Assembly: GCF_030407165.1 (NCBI RefSeq)
Contig: NZ_CP129111.1
Coordinates: 2,480,001-2,544,000 of the forward strand
DNA from: Fontisubflavum oceani
GTDB lineage: Bacteria; Pseudomonadota; Alphaproteobacteria; Rhodobacterales; Rhodobacteraceae
Length of the DNA: 64,000 bases
Direction of reading: 5' to 3'
How positions within the stretch are numbered: the stretch's first letter is position 1; each line of letters opens with the position of its first letter. Below are positions 8,936 through 17,535 of the stretch, one piece after another. The notes beneath the pieces were generated by a model that did no database searches, had not been told where the DNA came from, and saw only the letters and a list, made by a program, of their open reading frames with translations. The position numbers and the translations under genes are program-made.

Positions 8936-9925
8936 TTAGTCGTCAAATTGAACCGGGCGCTGCCGGGTTCGATTCACGTTGAGTTGCAAGACATCTGGCC
9001 GCGCATAATGCCCAGCTTGATCAAGGTTTTGTCGTTCGCCGCGAACGACGCCCGCGTCGATTTCGGCCACGATCAGGGCCTCCTCATCCACCACCGGATC
9101 AACCAACACCGTGCCATCCGGGGCGACAATCGTGCTGCCGCCATTAGAGATCACATCGCCACCCGCCGCCACGATCTCGTCTCGGGCAAGCGTATCCTCG
9201 GGCAGGTCCGACACCCGCAGCAATCCACTCGCCGCGATCACATAAGACCGGCTTTCTTTGGCGATGAACACGGGCAGATCGCAGGTGTTATGAAGGCCGC
9301 CGGGCCAGACACTCACATGCAAGCTCTCGCCTTGCGCATAGAGCGCTGAGCGCGCAAGCGGCAGCCAGTTTTCGTAGCAATTCAGGCCGCCCACACGGAA
9401 CGGGCCGAGATCATGGACCTTTAACCCATGACCGTCGCCCGAGGCCCAGGCCAGCCGTTCTTCATAGGTCGGGTGCAGCTTGCGATGGACAGAGCCGATC
9501 TGCCCATCCGGCCCGATATAAACCAGCGTACAATAAAGGCTATGGCCGCCGCGATCCGGCGCGCGCTCCATCACGCCGAGATAGATCGCGATCTGCCGTT
9601 CGGCGGCCAAGGCACAAAGCGGGTCAAGATCGCCGCGCTCAATCACCACGCCCTGATCGACATAATGGGCATAGATCGCCTTCTGCTTCGGGTCATTGAA
9701 GCGCGCGCCATCCGTGCGCTCGATCCAAACCGGATAGCCCGGCACCAGAGCCTCGCCAAAGACGACGAGATCGCAACCCGCATCGGCGGCCTCCGTCGTC
9801 GCAGCCATCACTTTCTCCAACGTCGCCGCGCGGTTCAGCCATACCGGTGCGATCTGCGCGATCCCAACCGTGAGCCGGTCGCTTTCATGTCCGTCTGGTC
9901 TGATCTCGGAACGGATGATCTTCAT
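8936..9925 (-). CDS. Carbon-nitrogen hydrolase (nitrilase superfamily)
   Basis: A 329-residue member of the nitrilase superfamily, which cleaves non-peptide C-N bonds (nitriles or amides). The catalytic triad is readable: Glu58 in VVFGEALVPGYP, Lys149 in SVHRKLHPTYEE and Cys183 in GGLNCYENWLPL. The CYEN context and the VPGYP segment resemble true nitrilases (aliphatic/aryl acetonitrilases) more than amidases or ureidopropionases. It appears monocistronic. The substrate is not deducible from sequence. Confidence 0.9.
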   Translation of the reverse strand: MKIIRSEIRPDGHESDRLTVGIAQIAPVWLNRAATLEKVMAATTEAADAGCDLVVFGEALVPGYPVWIERTDGARFNDPKQKAIYAHYVDQGVVIERGDLDPLCALAAERQIAIYLGVMERAPDRGGHSLYCTLVYIGPDGQIGSVHRKLHPTYEERLAWASGDGHGLKVHDLGPFRVGGLNCYENWLPLARSALYAQGESLHVSVWPGGLHNTCDLPVFIAKESRSYVIAASGLLRVSDLPEDTLARDEIVAAGGDVISNGGSTIVAPDGTVLVDPVVDEEALIVAEIDAGVVRGERQNLDQAGHYARPDVLQLNVNRTRQRPVQFDD

Positions 9926-10354
9926 GCCGGCGGCTCCCCTGTTGCGAAGAGCCGCTTATCATGGGGTAGGGCGCCGAAAAAAAGAGGCAGCCCGAAGAGC
10001 CACCCCTGATCGTCATGAAACTGGGTCGTACCGCGGGCAATCCACGGGTCGCGTAAGACACCTTCTGATCGTTAGGGGCCGACCCTCATCTTTTGCCGGG
10101 GCCGCGCGGATGGGGGACAGTGCGGCTGATCCCGGCTAGGGCAGGCTCCCGTATCGGGAAGGTCAGGCGGGTGCGGCAAGTGTCCGCCTCGAATGTGACG
10201 GCTGCGCGACAGAGGGACGACATGCACGTGATTTTCCGGATCAGATGTCAGAGACCGGTGGACAATGGGTCGCCCCCAATCGAGCCACCGCCAATTGCGT
10301 CGCCCAAACCCGCCCGCTAATCTGGGCGTGGAGTTCTTCGGGAAGGATCTGGCG
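9926..10354. other. Intergenic region, no gene recognised
   Basis: About 430 bases between the divergent nitrilase-family and FAD-oxidase genes. Short open frames here are unsupported by ribosome sites or recognisable sequence. It should hold the two divergent promoters, but I see no clear operator. Confidence 0.5.
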
Positions 10355-11769
10355 ATGGCCGTTTTGGCGGATATGCCCCGCAATGAGGCGGGGATTGCCA
10401 CCGCGCTTGGCATCTTGGCGCAGCGGTTCGGGCCGCGGTTCGAGATCGGGCAGGCGATGCGCGAACAGCATGGTCACACAACGACTTGGCTCCGGAATCA
10501 GCCGCCCGATGGCGTGGTCTTTGCGCGCTCCACCGAAGAGGTGCAGGAGATCATGCGGGTTTGCGCCGAACATCGCGTGCCGATTATCCCATTTGGCACC
10601 GGCACCTCGCTTGAGGGCCATGTCAACGCGCCCGCAGGGGGGATCAGCGTCGATTTGAGCCAGATGGATCAGATCCTTGCCGTGAACACCGAAGATATGG
10701 ATGTGGTGATCCAGCCCGGCGTGACCCGGAAGGCGCTGAACACGCATTTGCGCGATACAGGGCTGTTCTTCCCCATCGATCCGGGCGCGGATGCCTCGCT
10801 TGGCGGCATGGCGGCGACCAATGCCAGCGGCACCAACGCGGTGCGCTATGGCACGATGAAGGACAATGTGCTGGCCCTGAAAGCGGTGTTGCCGTCGGGC
10901 GAGATGCTCAAGACCGCCGCGCGGGCCCGGAAAACCAGCGCGGGCTATGACCTGACCCGCCTGATGGTCGGCTCTGAGGGCACGCTTGGCCTGATCACCG
11001 AGCTAACGCTGCGTCTGCAGGGTATCCCCGAGGCGATCTCGGCGGCGACCTGTTCTTTTCCGAGTGTCGAAGCGGCGTGCAACACGGTGATCACGACGAT
11101 CCAGTTCGGCCTGCCCGTGGCGCGGATCGAGCTTTTGGATGCCCTGACGGTGAAAGCCGTGAATGCCTATTCCAAGCTCAGCTTGCCGGAGACGCCGCTT
11201 TTGCTGGTGGAGTTTCACGGCTCGCCGGCCGGAGTTGCGGAACAGGCCGCGAGCTTTGGCGAGATTGCCGAAGACTTTGGCGGCCATGATTTCCAAGCCA
11301 CGATGCGCGAGGAAGACCGCAACAGACTTTGGCAAGCCCGCCATGATGCGTATTGGGCGAGCCTCGGCTTGCGCCCTGGGGCCAAAGGCATCTCGACTGA
11401 TGTCTGCGTGCCGGTCAGCCGCCTGGCTGATTGCGTCACGGCGGCGCAAGCGAAAACCGCCGAAATGGGCTTTGTTGCGCCGGTATCGTGGGCCATGTGG
11501 GAGATGGGAATTTCCACGTCCTGCTGCTGATCGATATGGAGGATAGCGCTGAGATTGCGCGGGCCGAGAACTTCGTCGGCTGGCTGAACGATCTGGCGAT
11601 CTCGATGGACGGAACCTGCACTGGCGAACATGGGATCGGCCAGGGCAAAGCGCCCTATCTTGTAAAAGAACTCGGCGCACCCGCGATGGAGGTCATGGCG
11701 GCGATCAAAGCCGGGATCGACCCGCTGAACATCCTCAACCCGGGTAAGATCGGCCTCCCGAACCCCTAA
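10355..11769 (+). CDS. FAD-binding oxidase, GlcD/D-lactate dehydrogenase family, frameshifted as sequenced
   Basis: A VAO/PCMH-type flavoprotein of about 470 residues related to GlcD and D-lactate dehydrogenases, oxidising 2-hydroxy acids. The FAD-binding domain shows IIPFGTGTSLEGHVNAP and PIDPGADASLGGMAATNASG. The C-terminal cap domain shows GHVGDGNFHVLLL and CTGEHGIGQGK. The two parts are in different frames: frame 2 runs to EMGFVAP and frame 1 resumes at IVGHVGDGN, the switch lying at about 11480-11485. Either one base is missing or a GT pair is inserted. The ATG at 10355 follows GGAAGGA and gives the usual N-terminus. Confidence 0.85.
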
Positions 11770-11796
11770 ATCACCCTCGCCAGCCAAAGAGCCAGC

Positions 11797-12507
11797 ATGC
11801 CACACGCGCCAGAGTATTCCGCTCACAAAGAACCGCATCTCTCGGGCCGGTCCGGCTGGCTCCGCGCCGCTGTGATGGGGGCGAATGATGGTATCCTGTC
11901 GACGGCTTCCTTGATTGTCGGGGTCGCCGCTGGCGGTGCGGACCGGGTGGAGATGATTTTGGCGGGTGTCGCCGGGATGGTTGCAGGCGCGATGAGCATG
12001 GCAGCCGGGGAATATGTCTCCGTCTCGTCTCAGGCCGATGTGGAGCGGGCGGATATCTCGCGCGAGAAGGCCGAGTTGATCCGTAATCCGGATGGTGAGC
12101 TGCGCGAGTTGGAAGCGATCTATGAAGAACGTGGCCTCAGCCCTGAACTGGCCGCGCGCGTCGCGCAAGAACTGACCCAAGCCGATGCGCTTGGCACCCA
12201 TCTGCGCGATGAGATCGGCCTGACCGATCTGTCGCCACCGCGTCCGTTGCAAGCGGCGCTGGTTTCGGCCCTAACATTTGCTTTGGGCGCAGCCGTGCCG
12301 CTGAGTGTCTCCGCGATCAGCCCGATGTCGTCGGTCTTGCCGCTGGTCGGCGGCGCAACCTTGGTCGCTTTGGCAATACTTGGTGCGCTTGGGGCTCATG
12401 CGGGTGGGGCGCCGAAATTGCGTGCGGCGGGGCGGGTGATGCTTTGGGGCGTTCTGGCGATGGCGGCGACGTCGGCAATTGGCGCGCTGGTCGGTCAGGC
12501 GCTGTGA
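11797..12507 (+). CDS. VIT1/CCC1 family iron/manganese transporter
   Basis: A 236-residue membrane protein of the VIT1/CCC1 family, which moves Fe2+/Mn2+ across membranes. The signature N-terminal helix GANDGILSTASLIVGVAAGG is followed by AGAMSMAAGEYVSVSSQ with the family Met/Glu residues. A cytoplasmic helical metal-binding segment (ELIRNPDGELRELEAIYEERG) comes next, then three further hydrophobic helices. It starts 28 bases after the FAD-oxidase stop and could be co-transcribed. Its 3' end overlaps the 3' end of the opposite-strand nagA-like gene by 13 bases. Confidence 0.92.
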   Translation: MPHAPEYSAHKEPHLSGRSGWLRAAVMGANDGILSTASLIVGVAAGGADRVEMILAGVAGMVAGAMSMAAGEYVSVSSQADVERADISREKAELIRNPDGELRELEAIYEERGLSPELAARVAQELTQADALGTHLRDEIGLTDLSPPRPLQAALVSALTFALGAAVPLSVSAISPMSSVLPLVGGATLVALAILGALGAHAGGAPKLRAAGRVMLWGVLAMAATSAIGALVGQAL

Positions 12508-13607
12508 TCGTGGGGTCTGAAAAAGACCGCTTCGCCATTGTCAAAGCTTGTGATCCCATCTGCATCTGAGACGCAGAACTGCGCGCGGGTACCCTCGGCA
12601 ATCCGGGCCGGCGCGCCGGTCAGAAGACGCCAAGGCCGATCAAATGCGAATGGCAGCGTGTCCACCGGCGGGCGATTCAGCACCTGGGCCAGATACATCA
12701 CGCTGTCGAGAAGGCTGGTATCGGCACCGGCCAATGTACCATCCGCCAGGGTCAGGCGCCCCTCCCGCCGCTGAATCGCCCGACCGTTCAACTGAAAACG
12801 GGTCACATCGGTTCCCGCAACGGCCATCGCATCGCTGACAAGCATCAAAGCGTCGGGACGAGCCCGTACTGCCAGACGCAAGCAGGCGTCATGCACATGA
12901 TGCCCATCCGCGATCAGCCCAAAGGCCTCCGCCCGGTCCAGTGCGGCACCGACCAGCCCCGGGGCCCGATGGTGCACCCCCGACATCGCATTGTATAGAT
13001 GCGTCGCCATCCGCGCGCCGGCGTCGAAGGCCGCAATCGCCATGTCATAATCGCACGCGCTATGCCCGAGCGAGACGATGATGCCAGCCTCAGCTAAAGT
13101 GCCGATCTGCGGCAAGCTGACCTGCTCAGGCGCGAGCGTGATCATCAAACTTCCAAGCCGTGCTTTCGCGTCAAAATACAGCGACAGATCGGCCTCGGTC
13201 ATCGGTCGAAGTTTTGCCGGATCATGCGCGCCAGGCACCGCCAAATGCGGCCCCTCCAGATGCAGGCCCAACAGCCCTGGCTCATCCGCCATCGCCTGTA
13301 CCGTCAGGTCGACCACCCGCGCCGTTACCTCCATGCTGTCCGAAATTAGCGTCGGGAGGATAAAACCCGTGCCAAGCCTGCGATGCGCGGCCATGATCCG
13401 GCGGATATCGGCGGCGCTTTGGCAGTCACCCAGCATCAGACCATCGCCACCATTCACCTGGAGATCGACCAACTCGGGAAAGACGGTTTTCGCTCCGGGG
13501 ATCGCCACACTCTGGCTGATGCTGGCCACATGGCCATCGGCGATTTCGATATCGACGCCTTTGCGCCAGCCGTCGCCATCAAGAATATTCACACCTTTCA
13601 GGATCAT
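12495..13607 (-). CDS. nagA: N-acetylglucosamine-6-phosphate deacetylase
   Basis: A 370-residue amidohydrolase-superfamily enzyme that removes acetate from GlcNAc-6-P to give GlcN-6-P. Family motifs in order: PELVDLQVNGGDG, LGLHLEGPHL, a metal-binding LGHSACDYDMA, THLYNAMSGVHHR, and the catalytic Asp segment VSDAMAVAGT. The start ATG overlaps the stop of the upstream kinase gene by 4 bases (ATGA), so translation is coupled. With the kinase it forms a two-step amino-sugar route. No nagB-like deaminase is seen in the window. The true substrate may be a different N-acylated sugar phosphate. Confidence 0.9.
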   Translation of the reverse strand: MILKGVNILDGDGWRKGVDIEIADGHVASISQSVAIPGAKTVFPELVDLQVNGGDGLMLGDCQSAADIRRIMAAHRRLGTGFILPTLISDSMEVTARVVDLTVQAMADEPGLLGLHLEGPHLAVPGAHDPAKLRPMTEADLSLYFDAKARLGSLMITLAPEQVSLPQIGTLAEAGIIVSLGHSACDYDMAIAAFDAGARMATHLYNAMSGVHHRAPGLVGAALDRAEAFGLIADGHHVHDACLRLAVRARPDALMLVSDAMAVAGTDVTRFQLNGRAIQRREGRLTLADGTLAGADTSLLDSVMYLAQVLNRPPVDTLPFAFDRPWRLLTGAPARIAEGTRAQFCVSDADGITSFDNGEAVFFRPHDHSA

Positions 13608-14446
13608 GGCAGCGCGGCCGCCATTGCCAATGCGCCATCCAATGCGGTGTCTTTGGGCGCAACCAGGCTCACGCGGAGGGGTTCCGGCAGAAAGGGAGTC
13701 AGGGCTTGGCCAAACCCGCCCGCCATGACCAGGGGCGCACCGGTTTCATGACCCAGATCTTCCAGGCCCCGGCTGATCTCCGCCATCGTTTCGGAGAGGA
13801 GCTGTTGCCCGGTTCCGGTTTCGGCATGGTCCAACACCAAGGGCGCAAGCGCCGCATAATCGCTTGGGTCCGCATCTTGCAGTGTGAGCAGCGGGTGTGG
13901 GGCCAGCCGTGCCATCACGGCCTCCGACAGCGCATCTGTGGCCATCCGGCCCTCGCTGGCCTGCAAACTCACCGCAACCAGACGCCGCCCGAGCCAAGCG
14001 CCCGAGGCTTCATCGCCAAGCTGAAACCCCCAACCGCCGAGATGGGTCACCGTCCCACCCACCTTGCGGTTAAAAAACGACCCCGTCCCGAGACTGATCA
14101 AGGTGCCATCCGCACCGTCAAACGCGCCATGAAGCGCGGTGACGCTGTCATCGACAATCTGCGTGGGGAAGGGCAGGCGGGCGGCCATATCCTTGGCCAA
14201 TTCTGGCAAGCGACAGCCTGCGATCCCGGCGCAGATCCGGGCGCGGGGCAAAACCGCGCGGGTCAATCCAGCTTGAGATAAGCCGCGGCCCAGTGTTTCC
14301 GACAGTTCGATGGCGGCTCCGGCGGGGTCGGTGAACGCATTGGCCGGCCCGCCATCGACCCGCATCACCCCGCCACCGGGCAAGCGAATGGCCACGCGGC
14401 AGCCGCTGCCGCCGCCATCGATCCCTATGGTGATCCGCGCTCTCAT
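13604..14446 (-). CDS. BadF/BadG-type sugar kinase (N-acetylglucosamine kinase-like)
   Basis: A 280-residue ASKHA-fold kinase like bacterial and eukaryotic GlcNAc kinases. Phosphate-binding motifs are IGIDGGGSGCRVAI at the N-terminus, VDDSVTALHGAF and LISLGTGSFFNRK in the middle, and MAGGFGQAL near the end. LGGWGFQLGDEASGAWLG is typical of the GlcNAc-kinase branch. It probably phosphorylates an amino sugar for the coupled nagA gene. The ATG at 14446 is preferred over an upstream in-frame TTG because it puts the ATP motif at the usual position. It lies 39 bases after the Gfo/Idh gene on the same strand. Confidence 0.85.
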   Translation of the reverse strand: MRARITIGIDGGGSGCRVAIRLPGGGVMRVDGGPANAFTDPAGAAIELSETLGRGLSQAGLTRAVLPRARICAGIAGCRLPELAKDMAARLPFPTQIVDDSVTALHGAFDGADGTLISLGTGSFFNRKVGGTVTHLGGWGFQLGDEASGAWLGRRLVAVSLQASEGRMATDALSEAVMARLAPHPLLTLQDADPSDYAALAPLVLDHAETGTGQQLLSETMAEISRGLEDLGHETGAPLVMAGGFGQALTPFLPEPLRVSLVAPKDTALDGALAMAAALP

Positions 14447-14485
14447 CCCCGGCAATCTATGCGGCTCAAAGGGTCTCCGCCAGTC

Positions 14486-15565
14486 TTAGAGCGTCACAAC
14501 CCGCACCTCGCGCGCCGCCTCTTGCGCCGCAAGCCCCATGCGGACGGCGGCGATCCCGTCGCTCAGGCTGACCGCCGGTGCGGTGCCATCTCGGGCCGCT
14601 GCCAAAAACAACTGGTGTTGATAGAAGGTTGCGCCGTTATGGTCGCCTGCGTCGAGCAAGGTTGGATCGACGGGGATTTCCATCTCGCGCGGGCCTTGCG
14701 GCGCGCGTGGGCTGGTGATGACTTTCGGGGTTGGGGCCGGTCCCAAATGAGTGGGCCAGAACCGCCCGGGGCCGGGCACAAGCGCTTCGATCTTGCCGGT
14801 TGGCCCAATTGCGGAAAGCTCCTCTTGATAGCGCGCGCCTTCTGCGAACATGCATAATTCCAACATGCCCCGCGCGCCGTTGTCAAAATCGACGATCACA
14901 TAGCCGCTGTCCCAGATGTCTGGGGTCATACCTTCATATTGTTCGCTCAAATGGTTCAGGACCTGTCCTGCGCTGGCCATGACGCGCACCGGTTCAGCGC
15001 CGAGGGTCACCCGCATCAAGTCAAAGAAATGGCAGCATTTTTCGACCATCGTGCCGCCCGTTTTCTGGTTGAAGCGGTTCCAATCCCCGACCTTCTCCAA
15101 GAAGGGAAACCGATGCTCGCGAATGCTCAACATCGATGCGCCGCCGGTCTCCCGCTCGGCCAAATCGAGGAACTTCGCGATTGGCGGCATATAGCGATAT
15201 TCCAACGCCACCCAGATCAGCGCGCCATAACTCTGCTCAAGCCGTTTCAATCGGGGCAGTTCTGCCGGATCAGTATAGACGGGCTTCTCGACCAGAACCG
15301 GCAGGGCGCGGGCCGCCGCAATCTCCTCAAGCTGCGCCAGGTGCTGGTAGTTCGGCGTGGCAATCACCACGACATCCACATCCTCCCGCGCCACCAATTC
15401 GGAGATACTGTCGCAAGCGATCGCGTCGGGAACCAAATCCAAAGCCTGCGCCCGCATGCCCGGGTCCGGCTCGACAATCGCGCGCACCTCACAATCGCCC
15501 AGAAGGCGGATGTTGCGGATATGCTCTTGCCCCATCATGCCGCAGCCAATGATGCCGTATCTCAT
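14486..15565 (-). CDS. Gfo/Idh/MocA family NAD(P)-dependent sugar dehydrogenase
   Basis: A 359-residue oxidoreductase. The N-terminal Rossmann domain begins MRYGIIGCGMMGQEHIRNI (GxGxxG variant) and carries VVIATPNYQHLAQL. The family catalytic motif follows as LVEKPVYTD (Glu-Lys-Pro), and the C-terminal domain contains GGTMVEKCCHFFDLMR. Such enzymes oxidise or epimerise sugars, inositols or their derivatives. It sits between the GntR regulator and the kinase/nagA pair and is presumably part of the same catabolic operon. Substrate unknown. Confidence 0.9.
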   Translation of the reverse strand: MRYGIIGCGMMGQEHIRNIRLLGDCEVRAIVEPDPGMRAQALDLVPDAIACDSISELVAREDVDVVVIATPNYQHLAQLEEIAAARALPVLVEKPVYTDPAELPRLKRLEQSYGALIWVALEYRYMPPIAKFLDLAERETGGASMLSIREHRFPFLEKVGDWNRFNQKTGGTMVEKCCHFFDLMRVTLGAEPVRVMASAGQVLNHLSEQYEGMTPDIWDSGYVIVDFDNGARGMLELCMFAEGARYQEELSAIGPTGKIEALVPGPGRFWPTHLGPAPTPKVITSPRAPQGPREMEIPVDPTLLDAGDHNGATFYQHQLFLAAARDGTAPAVSLSDGIAAVRMGLAAQEAAREVRVVTL

Positions 15566-15580
15566 AGTCGTGTCTTTCTG

Positions 15581-16285
15581 CTAGCTGATCCGCGCGACGT
15601 AGCGTGCACGGCTTGTGTTCACCCAAGAGCGAGAAAACTCGATGGGATCATTGGCTTGGCTCCAGGTTCGACGTGCCACCAAACAGGCGGGCGCGCCGGA
15701 GGGCAGGCCAACCTCTTCCGGGGCCCAATCCGGTGTAGGGTCAACGCCCACCCGATCCTCGGCCCGGAGGATCGCGAGCTTCAAGGTCTCGCGGTAATAG
15801 AGATAGAGCGATTGGCTGAGCTCGTCGGCGGCGAGCGTTTCGGTAAATCGCCCGTCGAGCCAAATCTCCTCTGCTGAGACCGGTTGCCGGTTGAGCGACC
15901 TGACCCGCCGAATGCGCCAGGCGAACGGAGTGTCGCTGCCCAGATCGGGGATATTGTCTGGTTTCGCTTCCCGCGACACGTCCAGTACGCGCGCTGTTGG
16001 AAAGCCGCCGCCTTCCAGCAGTTCCAGGCGGAAAAGCGCGTAGACGCCCCCAATCTCGCCATTCGCACGGATCGTGTTGCCCGACCCTTGGCGCCGCTCA
16101 AGCAGCTTGCGGGTCTCCAATTCGGCTAACGCCTTGCGCAGGGTCATGACTGACACACCATGCTCGGCGGCCATCTCGCGCTCGGGCGGCAGGCGCTGCC
16201 CATCGGCCAAGCGCCCCGCCGCGATGTCGCGGATCAGCATCTCGCTGATTTGCAAATACGCCGGAAGCGCGCCGGGCTCGGTCAC
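15581..16285 (-). CDS. GntR family regulator, HutC/UTRA type
   Basis: A 234-residue regulator with an N-terminal winged helix (LPAYLQISEMLIRDIAAG, LPPEREMAAEHGVSVMTLRK) and a C-terminal UTRA effector domain. HutC-type proteins bind a sugar phosphate or organic acid and usually repress the adjacent operon. The start is GTG, preceded by GGAGGG. It is first in the leftward operon and divergent from the SsuD-like monooxygenase gene; the 95-base gap has tandem repeats suitable for an operator. By position it should control both directions. Confidence 0.9.
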   Translation of the reverse strand: MTEPGALPAYLQISEMLIRDIAAGRLADGQRLPPEREMAAEHGVSVMTLRKALAELETRKLLERRQGSGNTIRANGEIGGVYALFRLELLEGGGFPTARVLDVSREAKPDNIPDLGSDTPFAWRIRRVRSLNRQPVSAEEIWLDGRFTETLAADELSQSLYLYYRETLKLAILRAEDRVGVDPTPDWAPEEVGLPSGAPACLVARRTWSQANDPIEFSRSWVNTSRARYVARIS

Positions 16286-16308
16286 CTCTCACGCCCTCCC
16301 GCGTGGAA

Positions 16309-16328
16309 ATTGATATAGCATTGATCTA
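16309..16328. promoter_or_regulatory. Tandem ATTGATMTA repeats in the GntR/monooxygenase divergent promoter
   Basis: ATTGATATA and ATTGATCTA occur 11 bases apart, one helical turn, in the 95-base gap between the divergent GntR and monooxygenase starts. This arrangement would suit a dimeric regulator binding one DNA face. Seen in sequence; binding is inferred. Confidence 0.4.
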
Positions 16329-16380
16329 CTCTAAAGCGAGTGCTACGCAAGACAAAACTGCGCATCCGGGGAGGATAAAG

Positions 16381-17535
16381 ATGACAGTTGTGCCCGTGAC
16401 ATCCGCCGATTTGGACGCCGCCGAGGTCTCTTGGTTCGCCGCGCTCTGTTCCGATGATTATCAATTCCTGGGCGTGCCCGATGGCGATCTGCGCTCATCC
16501 TGGGCGCATTGTTCGTCGATTTTGAAGGAGGCGGAGGCGCAAGGCTTCCGCAATATCTTGTGCCCGTCGAGCTATCAGGTGGGCCAAGATACGCTCAGCT
16601 TTGTCGCGGGCTGTGCCCCGATCACGGATCGGATCAACATGCTGGCCGCGGTGCGTTGCGGCGAGATGCAGCCGATCATGCTGGCCCGCACCATCGCCAC
16701 GCTGGACCATATGCTGGAAGGCCGGCTGACGGTGAACATCATCTCCTCGGATTTCCCCGGCGAGGTGGCCGAAAGCGGGTTCCGCTATCAGCGCTCGCGT
16801 GAGGTGGTGGAAATCCTGAAACAGGCTTGGACCCAGGATGAGATTAACTACGAGGGTGACGTCTATAATTTCCAAGGCTTAACCACCGATCCGGCGCGGC
16901 CCTATCAGACGGGTGGTCCGCTCTTGTATTTCGGCGGGTATTCCCCGGCGGCCTTGGATCTTTGCGGGCAGCATTGCGACGTCTATCTGATGTGGCCCGA
17001 GCCGAAAGAGCAGATTGCGGAGCGGATGAAAGCCGTCAACGCGGTGGCGGAGCGCTATGACAGAACGCTCGATTATGGGCTGCGCGTGCATATGATCGTT
17101 CGCGATACTGAGGCGGAGGCCCGAGAATACGCGGAGTATCTGACCAGCAAGCTGGATGACGAATATGGCAAGTTGATCCGTGATCGGGCGCATGACTCGA
17201 TCTCGCTCGGCGTCGCGCATCAGGCGAAAGCGCGCGAGCTGGCGGATAAATTCGGCTATGTGGAGCCGCATCTCTGGACTGGGATCGGCAGGGCGCGGTC
17301 GGGCTGCGGCGCGGCGCTTGTCGGCTCCACCGACCAAGTGCTCTCCGAGATCGAAGCCTATCAGAAGATGGGCATCCGGGCGTTTATCTTCTCCGGCTAT
17401 CCACATCTCGACGAATGCCGGCATTTCGGCGAAAAGGTGATGCCGCAGTTGAAGACCTGTTCGCTGCCGCAAGAATACGGTCGGGTGCCCAGAGAGACCC
17501 CGGCGACACCTTTGGGCGCGGGAGAGCGACGCTGA
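16381..17535 (+). CDS. LLM-class FMNH2-dependent monooxygenase, SsuD/SmoC-like
   Basis: A 384-residue luciferase-like TIM-barrel enzyme, close in layout to alkanesulfonate monooxygenase SsuD. Shared segments include PLLYFGGYSPAA, GLRVHMIVRDTEAEA, LDDEYGKLIRDRAHDS, GIGRARSGCGAALVGS and FIFSGYPHLDE. Such enzymes use reduced FMN from a partner and O2 to cleave C-S bonds of sulfonates. The ATG at 16381 follows GGGGAGGATA. The stop overlaps the aldo/keto reductase start (TGATG). The pairing recalls SmoC-SmoB of the sulfo-SMO sulfoquinovose pathway; no flavin reductase is visible here, so the substrate remains open. Confidence 0.88.
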   Translation: MTVVPVTSADLDAAEVSWFAALCSDDYQFLGVPDGDLRSSWAHCSSILKEAEAQGFRNILCPSSYQVGQDTLSFVAGCAPITDRINMLAAVRCGEMQPIMLARTIATLDHMLEGRLTVNIISSDFPGEVAESGFRYQRSREVVEILKQAWTQDEINYEGDVYNFQGLTTDPARPYQTGGPLLYFGGYSPAALDLCGQHCDVYLMWPEPKEQIAERMKAVNAVAERYDRTLDYGLRVHMIVRDTEAEAREYAEYLTSKLDDEYGKLIRDRAHDSISLGVAHQAKARELADKFGYVEPHLWTGIGRARSGCGAALVGSTDQVLSEIEAYQKMGIRAFIFSGYPHLDECRHFGEKVMPQLKTCSLPQEYGRVPRETPATPLGAGERR

